Source: Actinoplanes campanulatus
GTDB taxonomy: Bacteria > Actinomycetota > Actinomycetes > Mycobacteriales > Micromonosporaceae
Direction: 5' to 3'
DNA length: 64,000 nt
Assembly (NCBI RefSeq): GCF_014647795.1
Contig: NZ_BMPW01000009.1
Coordinates: forward strand, 248,001 to 312,000
Both the position numbers and the translations under genes were made by a program. This document shows positions 18,114-26,984 of the stretch, one piece after another (the first letter of the stretch is position 1; each line of letters begins with the position of its first letter). Below the pieces are notes generated by a model. It was not told where the DNA came from and did not search any database. It worked only from the letters and a program-made list of their open reading frames with translations.

Positions 18114-19314
18114 CCACACGCCGGTGCTGCTGCGCGGCATCGACCGGGCCGCGTTCGCGGTGGCGTTCACGGCCCGGTTGCGCGCCGCCGGCCTCCCGGC
18201 CGGGATCACCGAGACCGACGATCTGGTACGGGCACTGGCCGCCAGCCCGCCGGTGTCCCGCGGCGCGCTCTACTGGACGGCCCGGGTCACCCTGGTCCGC
18301 CGGCACGCCGACCTGGCCGTCTTCGACCGGGTCTTCGCCACCGTCTTCGACGACAGCCCGCCGCTGCCGCTGAGCCGGTCGGCCACCCCGCCGCCCCGCC
18401 GCGACGACGACACCAACGTGGCGGTCCCCGGCACCGGCGACGAGAAGACCGCCGGCGGCGACGGGCTGCCGTGGGCCACCCTGCCACCGGCGGTCGCGGC
18501 CGAGGACTCGCCCGCCGAGGACGGCCTCCACCTGCCCGAACTGCGGCCCAGCGAGCTGGCGGCACTGGCCCAGCGGCCCTTCGAGGACCTGGACGCCGGA
18601 CAGACCGCGGCGCTCGGCGAGGCGCTGCGGGACACGCTCACCCACTGGCCGCACCGGCGCGGCCGCCGCCACCGGGCACATCCGGCCGGCCGTCGGGTGG
18701 CGTTGCGGCCCACCATCGCCCGGGCCCGGCGTACCGGGTGGGAGGCGGTGACCGTGGTCCGGGAACGGCCGGTGCCCCGCCCGCGCCGGGTGGTGATGCT
18801 CTGCGACGTCAGCGAGTCGATGCGTGCCCAGGCGGCCGCGTACCTCCAGCTCATGCGCGCGTTCGCCACGGTCGCCGACGCCGAGGTGTTCGCCTTCGCC
18901 ACCCGGCTGACCCGGCTCACCGTGCCACTGCGGCACACCTCGCCACGGGAGGCGATCGAGCAGGCCGGGGCGGCCGTCGACGACCGGTTCGGTGGCACCC
19001 GGATCGCCGCGAACCTCGGCGCGCTGCTCGACTCGCACCACGGCGAGACGGTCCGCGGCGGCGTGGTGATCGTCGCCTCGGACGGATGGGACAGCGACCC
19101 GCCGGAACGGATGGCCGCCGTCATGGCCCGGTTGCGGCGTCGTGCGTACCGGATCATCTGGTTGAATCCCCGCGCCGGCGCTCCTGGATGGACCCCCGGC
19201 GTCGGCGGCATGGCCGCGGCCCTGCCGTGCTGTGACCGGCTGCTGCCGGCCGCCACCTTCGCCGACCTCCTTCAGGCTGTTCGCTGCCTACCGGACGTGG
19301 CCGGCCGGCGATAG
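18100..19314 (+). CDS. coxE: CoxE-type VWA domain protein
   Basis: A 404-residue VWA protein of the CoxE group. The C-terminal half carries the MIDAS metal motif (CDVSESM, DxSxS) and later GGTRIAANLG and VIVASDGWDSD. CoxE partners the MoxR ATPase CoxD in maturing CO dehydrogenase. The first possible start is the TTG at 18100, inside the end of coxG; a GTG at 18124 lies after the coxG stop. Neither has a strong ribosome binding site, which suggests translational coupling. It is the last cox gene. Confidence 0.85.
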   Translation: MPAADHTPVLLRGIDRAAFAVAFTARLRAAGLPAGITETDDLVRALAASPPVSRGALYWTARVTLVRRHADLAVFDRVFATVFDDSPPLPLSRSATPPPRRDDDTNVAVPGTGDEKTAGGDGLPWATLPPAVAAEDSPAEDGLHLPELRPSELAALAQRPFEDLDAGQTAALGEALRDTLTHWPHRRGRRHRAHPAGRRVALRPTIARARRTGWEAVTVVRERPVPRPRRVVMLCDVSESMRAQAAAYLQLMRAFATVADAEVFAFATRLTRLTVPLRHTSPREAIEQAGAAVDDRFGGTRIAANLGALLDSHHGETVRGGVVIVASDGWDSDPPERMAAVMARLRRRAYRIIWLNPRAGAPGWTPGVGGMAAALPCCDRLLPAATFADLLQAVRCLPDVAGRR

Positions 19315-19563
19315 GCTCAGCGACTTCCCGGCCGCCCAGGAGCTCGACGGCAGCGTCGACACCGTGATGGAGCAGCCCACCGTCCCGCTCGGCGAGGCCG
19401 GTGAGGTGCTCAACCGCAGCGAGCCGCAGCGGCAGGACGGCGAGCAGGTGCACGTCGTCTGCCCCATGGTGATCCCCGCAGCCGGTGGTGATCCGCACCG
19501 ACGGCGGCAGTGACAACGGCGCGCCGGCCACCCTGATCGCCGCCCAGCCGCTGCCGCGGAGCA
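19315..19563. other. Gene-free stretch between coxE and the LysR gene
   Basis: About 250 bases between the converging coxE and LysR-type genes. Both strands have short open frames (a minus-strand frame is open across the whole region) but none with recognisable protein features or a ribosome binding site. No clear terminator hairpin was seen. Confidence 0.5.
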
Positions 19564-20520
19564 TCAGCTCCACAGAGTCACGTGAATCGACGGCTTGAAC
19601 CGTCCCACATTGACCCCGGCCCCGCGCATCATCGCCTGAATGGCCCGGGGCGTCGACGCGAAACGCGCCAGCTCGGCCGCCGCGGACGGCGCCCCGGTCT
19701 CGGCCAGGGTCAGCGAGTGCCACACGTCCTCCAGCCCGGTGTGCGGCCCGCAGAACTGCACGAGATGCCCCTTGCGGACCTCCGGCGCCACGGTGAACGA
19801 CAGCGCCGCCGCCACCCCGTGCCCGCGTTTCGCCTCCTCGATGGCGGCCGCGTGGCTCTGAAAGATCTGCTGCCGGTCGTCCGGCACCCCGAGCCGGCGC
19901 AGCAGCGCCGGGATGGCGCCCCGGCCGGCGGCGGCGGACGGCCCGAGCAGCCACGTCTGATCACGCAGCTGCCGCGGTGACGGCTGGGTGCCGGCCAGCG
20001 GATGGTCCGGTCCGGCCACCGTGACGACCTTGTAGTACATGACCGGACGGCACACCACCGCCGGATCCGGCACGGCCGGCGGCGGGCCGATCGCGATGTC
20101 GATGCGCCGCTCGATCAGCGCCTCGCTGAACGACCCCGGGTTCCGGACACTCAGCTCGACGTCGAGGTCCGCGGCCCGGCTCGCGAACAGCTCGATCAGG
20201 CCCGGAGCGCCGTGCTCGGCGAACAGGCTGGAGGCGCCCACCCGCAGCAGCCGCCGCCCCTGCCCGGCCGCGCTCACCTCCAGCACCGTGATGTCCTGGA
20301 GGCCGAGCAACTCGGTGGCCCGGCTGGCCAGGCGCAGCCCGCCCGGCGTGAACGTCAGCCCGTTCGCCGTCCGTGAGAACAGCTGATCACCCAGCTCCTT
20401 GCGCAACTGTCCGATGTGCAGCGAGACCGCCGACTCGGACACCTCGAGCTGTGCGGCCGCCTGTTTCACCGAGCCACACCGGACCACGGCGGAATAGGCG
20501 CGCAACTGAGTGGGGGTCAC
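19564..20520 (-). CDS. LysR-type transcriptional regulator
   Basis: A 318-residue LysR-family regulator. The N-terminal winged helix-turn-helix is clear (AYSAVVRCGSVKQAAAQLEV, SESAVSLHIGQLRKELG), followed by the effector domain (RVGASSLFAEHGAPGLIELF, DIAIGPPPA). Similar LysR regulators are linked to cox and other CO2/C1 clusters. The start is a GTG at 20520. It ends 250 bases from coxE and faces it, so it may control the cox genes, but the divergent alpha/beta hydrolase at 20659 is an equally good target by position. Confidence 0.88.
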   Translation of the reverse strand: MTPTQLRAYSAVVRCGSVKQAAAQLEVSESAVSLHIGQLRKELGDQLFSRTANGLTFTPGGLRLASRATELLGLQDITVLEVSAAGQGRRLLRVGASSLFAEHGAPGLIELFASRAADLDVELSVRNPGSFSEALIERRIDIAIGPPPAVPDPAVVCRPVMYYKVVTVAGPDHPLAGTQPSPRQLRDQTWLLGPSAAAGRGAIPALLRRLGVPDDRQQIFQSHAAAIEEAKRGHGVAAALSFTVAPEVRKGHLVQFCGPHTGLEDVWHSLTLAETGAPSAAAELARFASTPRAIQAMMRGAGVNVGRFKPSIHVTLWS

Positions 20521-20658
20521 CGCCGCAATGTATCGCGATCAACGTGCCGGACGCGCCCGCGTCGCAGACTCTGACCACACCGGCGATCTCACCGATCCCG
20601 CTCATCCGGTGCGGTGCGTACGCTGTCGTCCGCTCGCATCACGAAGAGGGGACCCGCC

Positions 20659-21426
20659 ATGCCGACCTTCCAGGCCACCGACGGTGTGGAGATCTACTAC
20701 CAGCGATGGGAGGCCGAGTCGCCGCTTCCACCCGTGCTGCTGCACCACGGGTTCATCGCGAACGGCCTCACCAACTGGGTGCTGCCCGGCGTGGTCGACG
20801 CCCTCACCGCCGCCGGCCGGGACGTCGTGGCCATCGACGCCCGCGGGCACGGCCGCTCCGGCAAGCCGCACGACCCGTCGTTCTACGGCGAGTCCCGGAT
20901 GGCCGCCGACGTCGCCACCCTGCTCGACCTGCTCGGCATCGAAACCGTCGACGTGGCCGGCTACTCGATGGGCGCCGTCGTCTCGCTCCTGCTGACCACC
21001 CGCGACGCCCGGGTCCGCCGCCTGGTCGTCGGCGGCGTCGGCTCGGCGGTGGTCGAGCTGGGCGGCGTCGACACCCGGATCATCCCGGCCGGTGACTTCC
21101 GCGAGGCGTTCGAGGCCACGGACCCGAAGACCATCACCTCGCCGGCCGCCGCCGGCTTCCGCTCCTTCGTCGACGCGGTGGGCGGCGACCGTGTCGCCCT
21201 GGCCGCGCAGGCCGCCGCCCTGCACGCCTCGCCCATCCCGCTGGACGCCATCACCGTCCCGACGCTGGTCCTGGCGGGCCGCGACGACGCCCTGGCCACC
21301 CGCCCGGAACTCCTGGCGAAGGCCATCCCCGGCGCCCGCCTCACCGTCATCGACGGCGACCACCTGGGCGCCGTCCGCGTCCCCGCCTTCACCACCGAGC
21401 TGCTCACTTTCCTGAACACCCCCTGA
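20659..21426 (+). CDS. Alpha/beta hydrolase
   Basis: A 255-residue cytoplasmic alpha/beta hydrolase. HHGF precedes the oxyanion region; the nucleophile elbow is GYSMGAV (Ser about residue 109), Asp of the triad is in LVLAGRDDALATRP, and the catalytic His is in IDGDHLGAV. GAGGGG lies 7 bases before the ATG at 20659, which is chosen over an earlier in-frame start. It is divergent from the LysR gene, a common arrangement for a regulated hydrolase. Substrate unknown. Confidence 0.8.
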   Translation: MPTFQATDGVEIYYQRWEAESPLPPVLLHHGFIANGLTNWVLPGVVDALTAAGRDVVAIDARGHGRSGKPHDPSFYGESRMAADVATLLDLLGIETVDVAGYSMGAVVSLLLTTRDARVRRLVVGGVGSAVVELGGVDTRIIPAGDFREAFEATDPKTITSPAAAGFRSFVDAVGGDRVALAAQAAALHASPIPLDAITVPTLVLAGRDDALATRPELLAKAIPGARLTVIDGDHLGAVRVPAFTTELLTFLNTP

Positions 21427-21561
21427 CCCGCCCGCCCTCCTCCCTCCCACATCCACCCGCCGCCCCGCCGCCTGCCCGCCTGCCTGCCTGCCGCCTGCCT
21501 GCCCGCCTGCCGCCCGGCCGTCTGCCCGCCGCCCGTCCGCCCCGCCCCGCCCCTCCACCCG
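21427..21561 (+). repeat. Low-complexity pyrimidine-rich tract
   Basis: The strand is almost only C, T and G with repeating tgcctgc/cgcc units. It follows the hydrolase stop codon. The mirror G-rich tract at 21925-22015 borders the tannase gene. Neither has protein features; they flank the palindromic repeat array. Confidence 0.6.
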
Positions 21562-21905
21562 CGATCTCGGACGTTTGCCCACCGCATGCGGTGGTGGATC
21601 GTCCAAGGTCCGGCAGGGTTCGCGCGTCCTGCTTGCTCTGCCCTGCGGCCCACGATCTTGGGCGATTGGCTACCGAGTGAGGTGGGCAGGCGTCCAAGGT
21701 CTGGTGGTGTGTGTGCGGCTTGTCGCTGTGTGACCTGCGGCCTGCGATGTGTCCTGCGGCCCGCGATCCTGGACGTTCGCCCACCGCATTCGGTGGTGGT
21801 TCTTCCAAGGTCCGCGGGGTGCCTGCGGCCTGCTTTCTCCGTGCCCGGCCGCCCGCGATCTTGGGTGATCGGCCACCGGAGCGGGTGGGAAATCGTCCAA
21901 GATCG
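21562..21905. repeat. Four copies of a ~50-bp palindromic repeat
   Basis: Units at 21562-21610, 21653-21701, 21764-21813 and 21856-21905. Each has outer arms cGATCTTGGACG / CGTCCAAGGTCg with small changes and an inner CCACC...GGTGG palindrome (perfect over 16 bases, ccaccgcatgcggtgg, in unit 1). Spacing of starts is 91, 111 and 92 bases, and each copy after the first is preceded by a ctgcggcc-like stretch. Arms change in a way that mostly keeps pairing. The array sits between convergent genes, as REP-type elements do. Confidence 0.75.
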
Positions 21906-21988
21906 CGACGGGTGGGCCGTTGGCGGTGCGGCCGTAGGTGGCGGTGGTGGTGGCGGCGGCGGTGGGGAGTTTGAGGCCGGTGGGTTGG

Positions 21989-23623
21989 TCAGGGGTGGGG
22001 GATGGGGTGGGACGGGGCGCAGAGCAGCTTGCCGTTTACGGGCTGGCAGGTGGTCTGGTAGCCGTGGGTGTAGAGGCCCGCGCCGAGCCAGTCGTAGTTG
22101 ACCTTCGGTGAGGTGCGGGGGATGACCGGGACGAAGTTGGCGGCGTCGTCGGTGCTGCCGGTGCCGTCGTATCGGGCCACCGCCGGGTACGGGTAGACCG
22201 GCCGGCTGCGCGCGCCCTTCGTGGCGACCACCGATGTCGGCGCGGTGCCCTTCTCCACCCAGTTCAGCATCGGCGTCATGATGTCGAAGGTGTCCGGGCC
22301 CAGTCCACCGCTGCAGTGCGCCAAACCGGGGAAGAGGAACAACCGGGCGTACGAGGGGGTCCCCAGCGCCTCGTAGTAGTTCAGCGTCGCCTGCGGGGAG
22401 ATGTGCTGGTCGGACCAGCCGTGCCAGAGGATCAGCTTGCCGCCGCTCCGCCGGAACCGGCTGAGATCCGGGTCGGTGGCCGACAGGTACTTCGAGGTCT
22501 GCACCGTCCGCCAGAACGACTCCTCGGTGAACTCGAGGTCGGTGAGCTGGTAGTCCGGGTCGGCCACGTTGAAGTAGGCGAGGTAGCGCAGGAACGACAG
22601 CGCGATGTTCTCACTGAACGTGACCTGCCCCTGGGCGGCCGGCACGAACAGTGTCCAGTCCAGTTCGGAGCCCCATTCGTGGGAGATCTCCTGTTCCAGG
22701 CGTACGCCGCGGGAGGTGACGGCGCCGTCGTGCAGCCGGCGGACCACCGCGGCCTCGGCCCGGGTGAGGCAGGTCGCCGGATCGTCGCAGACCAGGCTGT
22801 ACGGGTCGAACCGGCACCGCCGCGGGTCGTCCAGCACCCCGTCGGCCAGCCCGTCCAGCCTGTCGCAGGCGGCCATCACCGCATCGTGGATCAGCGGCAG
22901 CCGGCCGGCCAGCAGGATGTAGTTGCCGGCGGCGTCCCTGTTGGCGAGCACGTTCCAGGCGTGGTGGAAGGTGTTCTGTACGACCAGATTGCTCGCGGGC
23001 GCCCCGGCCACGATCCCGTCGAAGTCGTCCGGGTAGCGCTGCGCCTCCATGAGCGCCTCACGGCCGCCGTCCGAGCAGCCGCTGAAGTAGCTGTACGCCG
23101 GCGGCCGCCCGTAGAACCGGGTGATCACCTCCTTGGCGACCCGCGCGGTCTCGTGCACCCCGCGGTAGGCGAAGTCGATCTGCGCCTGCGGGTTCCCGGC
23201 CGCCCACGAGCCGTCGTTCTGTCCCTGGTGGCCCATGTCGGTGGTGGCGCTGGCGATGGTGCCGTCGGCGACCGGGGCGCACGCCGCCGCCTGGGTGTAG
23301 TTGATCCGCGCGGTGCCGCACAGCCCGCCGCACCCGGTCTGGAGGTACCGCTGCGTCCACCCGTTCACCGGCAGGCGCATGACGATGGTGTCCGCCGGGG
23401 CGATGACGCCCTCCACGGCGCAGTACGGGGATGGGGCGCCGGCGCTGGTCACGGTGGCGGACCGGATGGTGACGCCGGGCAGGTTGAGGCCGGTGACGTC
23501 GGCGCAGTCCATGACCGGCCGGACGGGGCGGAGTGCGGTGGAGGCGGTGGCCGGCAGGTCACCGGGCAGCAGTAGCGCGCCGATGGTCAGCAGGACGACG
23601 GCGAGACGGGACGCTGATCTCAT
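21989..23623 (-). CDS. Secreted tannase / feruloyl esterase family protein
   Basis: A 544-residue exported esterase of the tannase family. A signal peptide (to about residue 28, ending near ATAST) precedes the alpha/beta hydrolase domain. The nucleophile elbow is GCSDGGREA (Ser about residue 182), the Asp is in WHGWSDQHI and the His in FPGLAHCSGG; the Cys residues next to Ser and His form the family's characteristic disulfide. It would hydrolyse galloyl or hydroxycinnamoyl esters outside the cell. A GntR-type operator half upstream (23724-23735) and the nearby gallate-type ring-cleavage genes favour tannase, although feruloyl esterase cannot be excluded. Confidence 0.85.
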   Translation of the reverse strand: MRSASRLAVVLLTIGALLLPGDLPATASTALRPVRPVMDCADVTGLNLPGVTIRSATVTSAGAPSPYCAVEGVIAPADTIVMRLPVNGWTQRYLQTGCGGLCGTARINYTQAAACAPVADGTIASATTDMGHQGQNDGSWAAGNPQAQIDFAYRGVHETARVAKEVITRFYGRPPAYSYFSGCSDGGREALMEAQRYPDDFDGIVAGAPASNLVVQNTFHHAWNVLANRDAAGNYILLAGRLPLIHDAVMAACDRLDGLADGVLDDPRRCRFDPYSLVCDDPATCLTRAEAAVVRRLHDGAVTSRGVRLEQEISHEWGSELDWTLFVPAAQGQVTFSENIALSFLRYLAYFNVADPDYQLTDLEFTEESFWRTVQTSKYLSATDPDLSRFRRSGGKLILWHGWSDQHISPQATLNYYEALGTPSYARLFLFPGLAHCSGGLGPDTFDIMTPMLNWVEKGTAPTSVVATKGARSRPVYPYPAVARYDGTGSTDDAANFVPVIPRTSPKVNYDWLGAGLYTHGYQTTCQPVNGKLLCAPSHPIPHP

Positions 23624-23723
23624 GCGGGATCCCCTCGTTGGGAGGCATCGATCGGAAGCGTTGCGGCAACGTGAGCAGAACGATAAGTCTCGACATGAGT
23701 TCTTAACAAGATGGCGAGCAATA

Positions 23724-23735
23724 TCGTCAACAATC
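23724..23735. promoter_or_regulatory. GntR-type operator upstream of the tannase gene
   Basis: ATcGTcaACAAT, one mismatch from the ATTGTcaACAAT motif seen four more times in this cluster. It lies about 100 bases upstream of the tannase start, linking that gene to the regulon. Confidence 0.6.
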
Positions 23736-23777
23736 CACGATCGAGTGTGCTCCCCACGTACCGGAAAGGAATGTGAA

Positions 23778-23802
23778 AGGCCCGGACCGAGGCTCCGGGC
23801 CT
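23778..23802 (-). terminator. Terminator of the aromatic acid transporter gene
   Basis: A perfect 9-bp stem (23778-23786 with 23794-23802) followed on the minus strand by a short TTT run, 17 bases after the transporter stop codon. Confidence 0.65.
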
Positions 23803-23818
23803 CCGTGAGTGAGGGGCG

Positions 23819-25117
23819 TCAGTGCGTGAGGGCCGGCTCGACGGCGGCCGGCTGCTCCGTGCTGCGCAGGCCGGCCAGCAGCACGAAGACGGTGGCGAAG
23901 ACCGCGGAGGCGGCGAAGACCGTGAAGCCCCAGCCCTGGTTGCCGGCGGCCATCAGCTGACCGCCCATCCAGGGGCCGAGGACCGCGCCGAAGCGGCCGA
24001 TGCCGGCGGCCGAGCCGACCGCGGTGGCCCGGCTCGCGGTGTCGTAGCGGGAGGTGACCGCGGCGTACACCATGGTCTGCGCGCTGAACAGGAAGACGCC
24101 GGCCAGGAAGACGACGGCGTAGGTGACCGCCAGCGGCATGTGGACGCCGAGCAGGTGGACGCCGACGGCGGTGAGCGCGAACCAGGCCGCGGCGACCGGG
24201 ACCGCGCCGAAGCGGTCGGCCACCCGCCCGGCGACCAGCATGCCGGCGATGCCGCCCAGGTTGATGACGATGAGGAAGGCGAGCGCCGAGCCCAGGTCGT
24301 AGCCCTCGCCGCGCATCATTGTCGGCAGCCAGGTGTTGACGCCGTAGACCAGCAGCAGCCCGCCGAACGAGGCGCACCAGAACAACAGGGTGGGCTGCCA
24401 GCGGCCATTGCGGAACAGGCTGACCGTCCCCTTCTCTGCGATGACAGCGGCCGCCGGCAGTTCGACGCCGTAGTCGGCGGCGACCCGGCGGGCCTCGTCG
24501 GCGCGGCCGCGGGCGATCAGGAAGCTCAGCGACTCCGGCAGGAAGCGCGCGACCAGGGGTACGGCGATGAACAGCGGCAGCACCCCGATCCAGAACGCGG
24601 ACCGCCAGCCGAACGAGTCGAGCAGCCACAGGCCGAGGGTGGCGGCCAGGATGCCGCCGGCCTGGTGCGCGGTCATCAGCGAGCCGATCAGCAGGTTCCG
24701 CCGTCCGGCCGGGGCGAACTCGGCGACCATGGTGAGCGCGATCGGCAGCAGGCCGCCGAGACCGAGGCCGGCGACGAACCGGCCGAGGCCGAACACGCCG
24801 AGCGACGGTGCGGCCGCGCAGACGCCGGAGGCGATCGAGAAGACCGTGGTGCTCACGATGAGCATCATCTTGCGGCCGATCCGGTCCGTCAGCGGACCCG
24901 AGCCGAGCGCGCCGAGCAGCATGCCGAAGGTGGCGTAGCTGCCCAGTGTGCCGGCCGCCGCCTTGGTCAGGCCGAGCGCGGGGTCTTCGAGCATGCCGGG
25001 CAGGACGGCGCCGTAGATGAACAGGTCGACGCCGTCGAAGAGGACGACCAGCCAGCAGATCGCGACGACGAGGCCGGCGAGATTTTTCGACGAGCGGGGG
25101 GATGTGCGCTGCATCAC
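23819..25117 (-). CDS. MFS aromatic acid transporter, AAHS family
   Basis: A 432-residue major facilitator with 12 predicted membrane helices. The AAHS signature in helix 1 is present (LFDGVDLFIYGAVLP, with the paired Asp), as is the loop 2-3 motif GPLTDRIGRKMM. AAHS members take up benzoate-type acids, protocatechuate or gallate with protons. Its place between a tannase-family esterase and gal-type ring-cleavage genes suggests gallate or a close relative. Two copies of the GntR operator lie in the divergent promoter region shared with the GntR gene at 25304. Confidence 0.87.
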   Translation of the reverse strand: MMQRTSPRSSKNLAGLVVAICWLVVLFDGVDLFIYGAVLPGMLEDPALGLTKAAAGTLGSYATFGMLLGALGSGPLTDRIGRKMMLIVSTTVFSIASGVCAAAPSLGVFGLGRFVAGLGLGGLLPIALTMVAEFAPAGRRNLLIGSLMTAHQAGGILAATLGLWLLDSFGWRSAFWIGVLPLFIAVPLVARFLPESLSFLIARGRADEARRVAADYGVELPAAAVIAEKGTVSLFRNGRWQPTLLFWCASFGGLLLVYGVNTWLPTMMRGEGYDLGSALAFLIVINLGGIAGMLVAGRVADRFGAVPVAAAWFALTAVGVHLLGVHMPLAVTYAVVFLAGVFLFSAQTMVYAAVTSRYDTASRATAVGSAAGIGRFGAVLGPWMGGQLMAAGNQGWGFTVFAASAVFATVFVLLAGLRSTEQPAAVEPALTH

Positions 25118-25141
25118 CGGATCGTGCTTGTTGTTCGCACG

Positions 25142-25153
25142 ATTGTCAACAAT
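25142..25153. promoter_or_regulatory. GntR-type operator 1 (transporter/regulator promoter)
   Basis: ATTGTcaACAAT, a perfect copy of the cluster's operator, 25 bases upstream of the transporter start codon, where it would block its promoter or transcript start. Confidence 0.65.
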
Positions 25154-25216
25154 CAGTTTCCTGCGTCTAGCCAGCTCATGTCGTTGCAGCTTCTCAGCGT
25201 GCGTGAAGTCCAGGAG

Positions 25217-25228
25217 ATTGTTGACAAT
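25217..25228. promoter_or_regulatory. GntR-type operator 2 (transporter/regulator promoter)
   Basis: ATTGTtgACAAT, the same site read on the other strand, 75 bases from operator 1 and about 76 bases before the GntR gene. The pair could serve divergent control or looping. Confidence 0.65.
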
Positions 25229-25303
25229 CAGCGTCGATGTCTTCGGGGGCAGCGAAGATCTTGACCGGCGGTGATCGGGAGAGCGCGGTATCGTACCGGC
25301 ACT

Positions 25304-26011
25304 ATGTCTGCGGAGAAGAACCTCACCGGCGTACGCCGGTCACGGCCACGTGGCACGGCTGACGGGAAGGACAAGGCGACCGCGCGCGACGAACTGCGCA
25401 CCGCGATCCTGGCCGGGGAGTACATGCCCGGCGAACGCCTGGTGGAGGCGCAGCTGATCGAGCGGTTCGGGGTGAGCCGGTTCAACATCCGGCTGGCCCT
25501 GCAGGACCTCGCCGGTGAGGGCCTGGTCGAGATCCAGCGCAACCGCGGCGCCCACGTCCGCAAGATCTCCCTGGCCGAGACGATCGAGATCACCCAGGTC
25601 CGGATGGTGCTGGAGGGCCTGGTGGCGGCACAGGCCGCGGACCGCGTCACCGAGGCCGAGGCCAGCGAGCTCGACGAGATCGGCCTGCTCATGCGCCGCG
25701 CCGTGGAGGCCGGCGAGTTCCGCCGCTACAGCGACCTCAACCAGCGCCTGCACGGCCTGATCCGCAAGATCGGCGCCCACGCCACCGCGGACCGGCTGAT
25801 CGGCACGCTGCGCGCCCAGCTGGCCCGGCACCAGTTCATGCTGTCACTGCTGCCCGGCCGGCCGGCCGTCTCGCTGCCGCAGCATGAGCGCATCATCACG
25901 GCGATCCGCGACCGCGACCCGGCGGCCGCCGAGACGGCCATGCGCGAGCACATCGCGAGCGTGGTGGAGGTGCTCCGGTCGCTGGAGGACACCCCGGCGG
26001 CCCACGGCTAG
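25304..26011 (+). CDS. GntR-family regulator (FCD type) no. 1
   Basis: A 235-residue FadR-subfamily regulator. The winged helix-turn-helix covers ARDELRTAILAGEYMPGERL, VEAQLIERFGVSRFNIRLAL and EGLVEIQRNRGAHVRKI; the C-terminal all-helical FCD ligand domain follows (Asp/His metal or ligand residues in DLNQRLHGLIRKI and HERIITAI). The ATG at 25304 is preferred over an upstream in-frame ATG at 25271 because the winged helix begins soon after and a TATCGT -10-like box lies between them. It is closely related to the second GntR at 29767, which suggests duplication. It is the probable repressor acting at ATTGTcaACAAT sites. Confidence 0.88.
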   Translation: MSAEKNLTGVRRSRPRGTADGKDKATARDELRTAILAGEYMPGERLVEAQLIERFGVSRFNIRLALQDLAGEGLVEIQRNRGAHVRKISLAETIEITQVRMVLEGLVAAQAADRVTEAEASELDEIGLLMRRAVEAGEFRRYSDLNQRLHGLIRKIGAHATADRLIGTLRAQLARHQFMLSLLPGRPAVSLPQHERIITAIRDRDPAAAETAMREHIASVVEVLRSLEDTPAAHG

Positions 26012-26018
26012 GCCGTCA

Positions 26019-26984
26019 CTACACCCACTCGGCCTCGGCCGCCGGCGGCGTGCCGTGGGTGTGGAAGGACTCGATCGTCTTCAAGCCCCAGGCCTGGCCC
26101 TTGGCGCGTTCCGCCTCGGTCCACGTGACGACCTCGTGGTCCGGGGCGAGCAGCAGCCGGGCGCCCGCGTTGCAGAGCTCGATGCGGTTGCCGCCGGGCT
26201 CCCAGACGTACAGGAAGAAGGTCTGCTGGATGGCGTGCTTGTGCGGCCCGGTCTCGATGTGCACGCCGGCCTCCAGGAACACGTCCGCGGCACGCAGGAT
26301 GTCCTCCCGGGTGTCGGTCGCGAACGCCACGTGGTGCAGGCGGCCCTGCGAACCGGTCCAGTCCCGGGTGTAGACGACGTCGTAGGACTTGTCGCTGAAC
26401 GTGTACCAGACCGCGGCCCTCGTGCCGTCGTTCAGCACGATCTGCTCGCTGGCCCGGCCGGTCAGCGCGGTCGCCACGAAGTCCGCGTTCGGCGGCACGT
26501 CCCGCGCCAGGAAGTTGACGTGGTCCAGCCGCCGCACGTTCGAGCCACGGCCCGGGAACCTCGCGGCCTGGTTCTTCAGCGACGGGCGGGTGGCGTCCGA
26601 GGCCACGTACCGCTGAGTCTCGTAGTAGAGACCGAACGGGTGCCCGTCCGGGTCGGTGAAGTGGAAGACCGGCCCGTAACCCGGCTCGTCCTTGCTCCAC
26701 CCCTCACCGAATCCCAGGGACGAGATGTCGTGGACCCGCCGCTCCAGCGCCTCCGGGCTGCGGGCCCGCAGCCAGGTGCGGCCGATGCCGGAGGTGCCCG
26801 CGCCGGTCACCTTCACGGTGAAGCTCTCGTAGTCGTCCCAGGCGTGCAGGTACGCGCTGTTCCCCCGCCGCTCGACGACCTCCATCGCCATCGTGTCGGT
26901 GAAGAACCGGACCGTGTCGTCGAGGACCGGGGTCAGCAGCTCCACCGCGGAGACGTGGGCGATGTCGCGGATCTTCTCAGCCAT
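26019..26984 (-). CDS. VOC-type extradiol ring-cleavage dioxygenase
   Basis: A 321-residue two-domain vicinal-oxygen-chelate dioxygenase of the catechol 2,3-dioxygenase type. The Fe(II) triad is visible in the C-terminal module: His155 (LDHVNF), His218 (LHHVAF) and Glu269 (GGNRIEL). The ATG at 26984 overlaps the galD-type gene by 8 bases; upstream in-frame codons are part of that gene. It sits in an operon with OMA tautomerase, hydratase and CHA aldolase homologues, so the likely substrate is gallate or a related trihydroxy or dihydroxy benzoate. Known gallate dioxygenases are of the unrelated LigAB type, so this would be a replacement. Substrate is inferred. Confidence 0.85.
   Translation of the reverse strand: MAEKIRDIAHVSAVELLTPVLDDTVRFFTDTMAMEVVERRGNSAYLHAWDDYESFTVKVTGAGTSGIGRTWLRARSPEALERRVHDISSLGFGEGWSKDEPGYGPVFHFTDPDGHPFGLYYETQRYVASDATRPSLKNQAARFPGRGSNVRRLDHVNFLARDVPPNADFVATALTGRASEQIVLNDGTRAAVWYTFSDKSYDVVYTRDWTGSQGRLHHVAFATDTREDILRAADVFLEAGVHIETGPHKHAIQQTFFLYVWEPGGNRIELCNAGARLLLAPDHEVVTWTEAERAKGQAWGLKTIESFHTHGTPPAAEAEWV

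Noticed and set aside
19232-19513. A 93-codon plus-strand frame overlapping the end of coxE
   Set aside because: Starts inside coxE in another frame, no ribosome binding site, no recognisable protein features.
21562-21905. The four-unit repeat array as a CRISPR
   Set aside because: Units are themselves long palindromes of about 50 bases with imperfect identity and spacers of unequal length that resemble each other; no cas genes.
23822-25264. A 480-codon plus-strand frame over the MFS transporter gene
   Set aside because: Antisense to a clear 12-helix transporter; composition (Gln/Asp/Arg/Gly) is that of a shadow frame.
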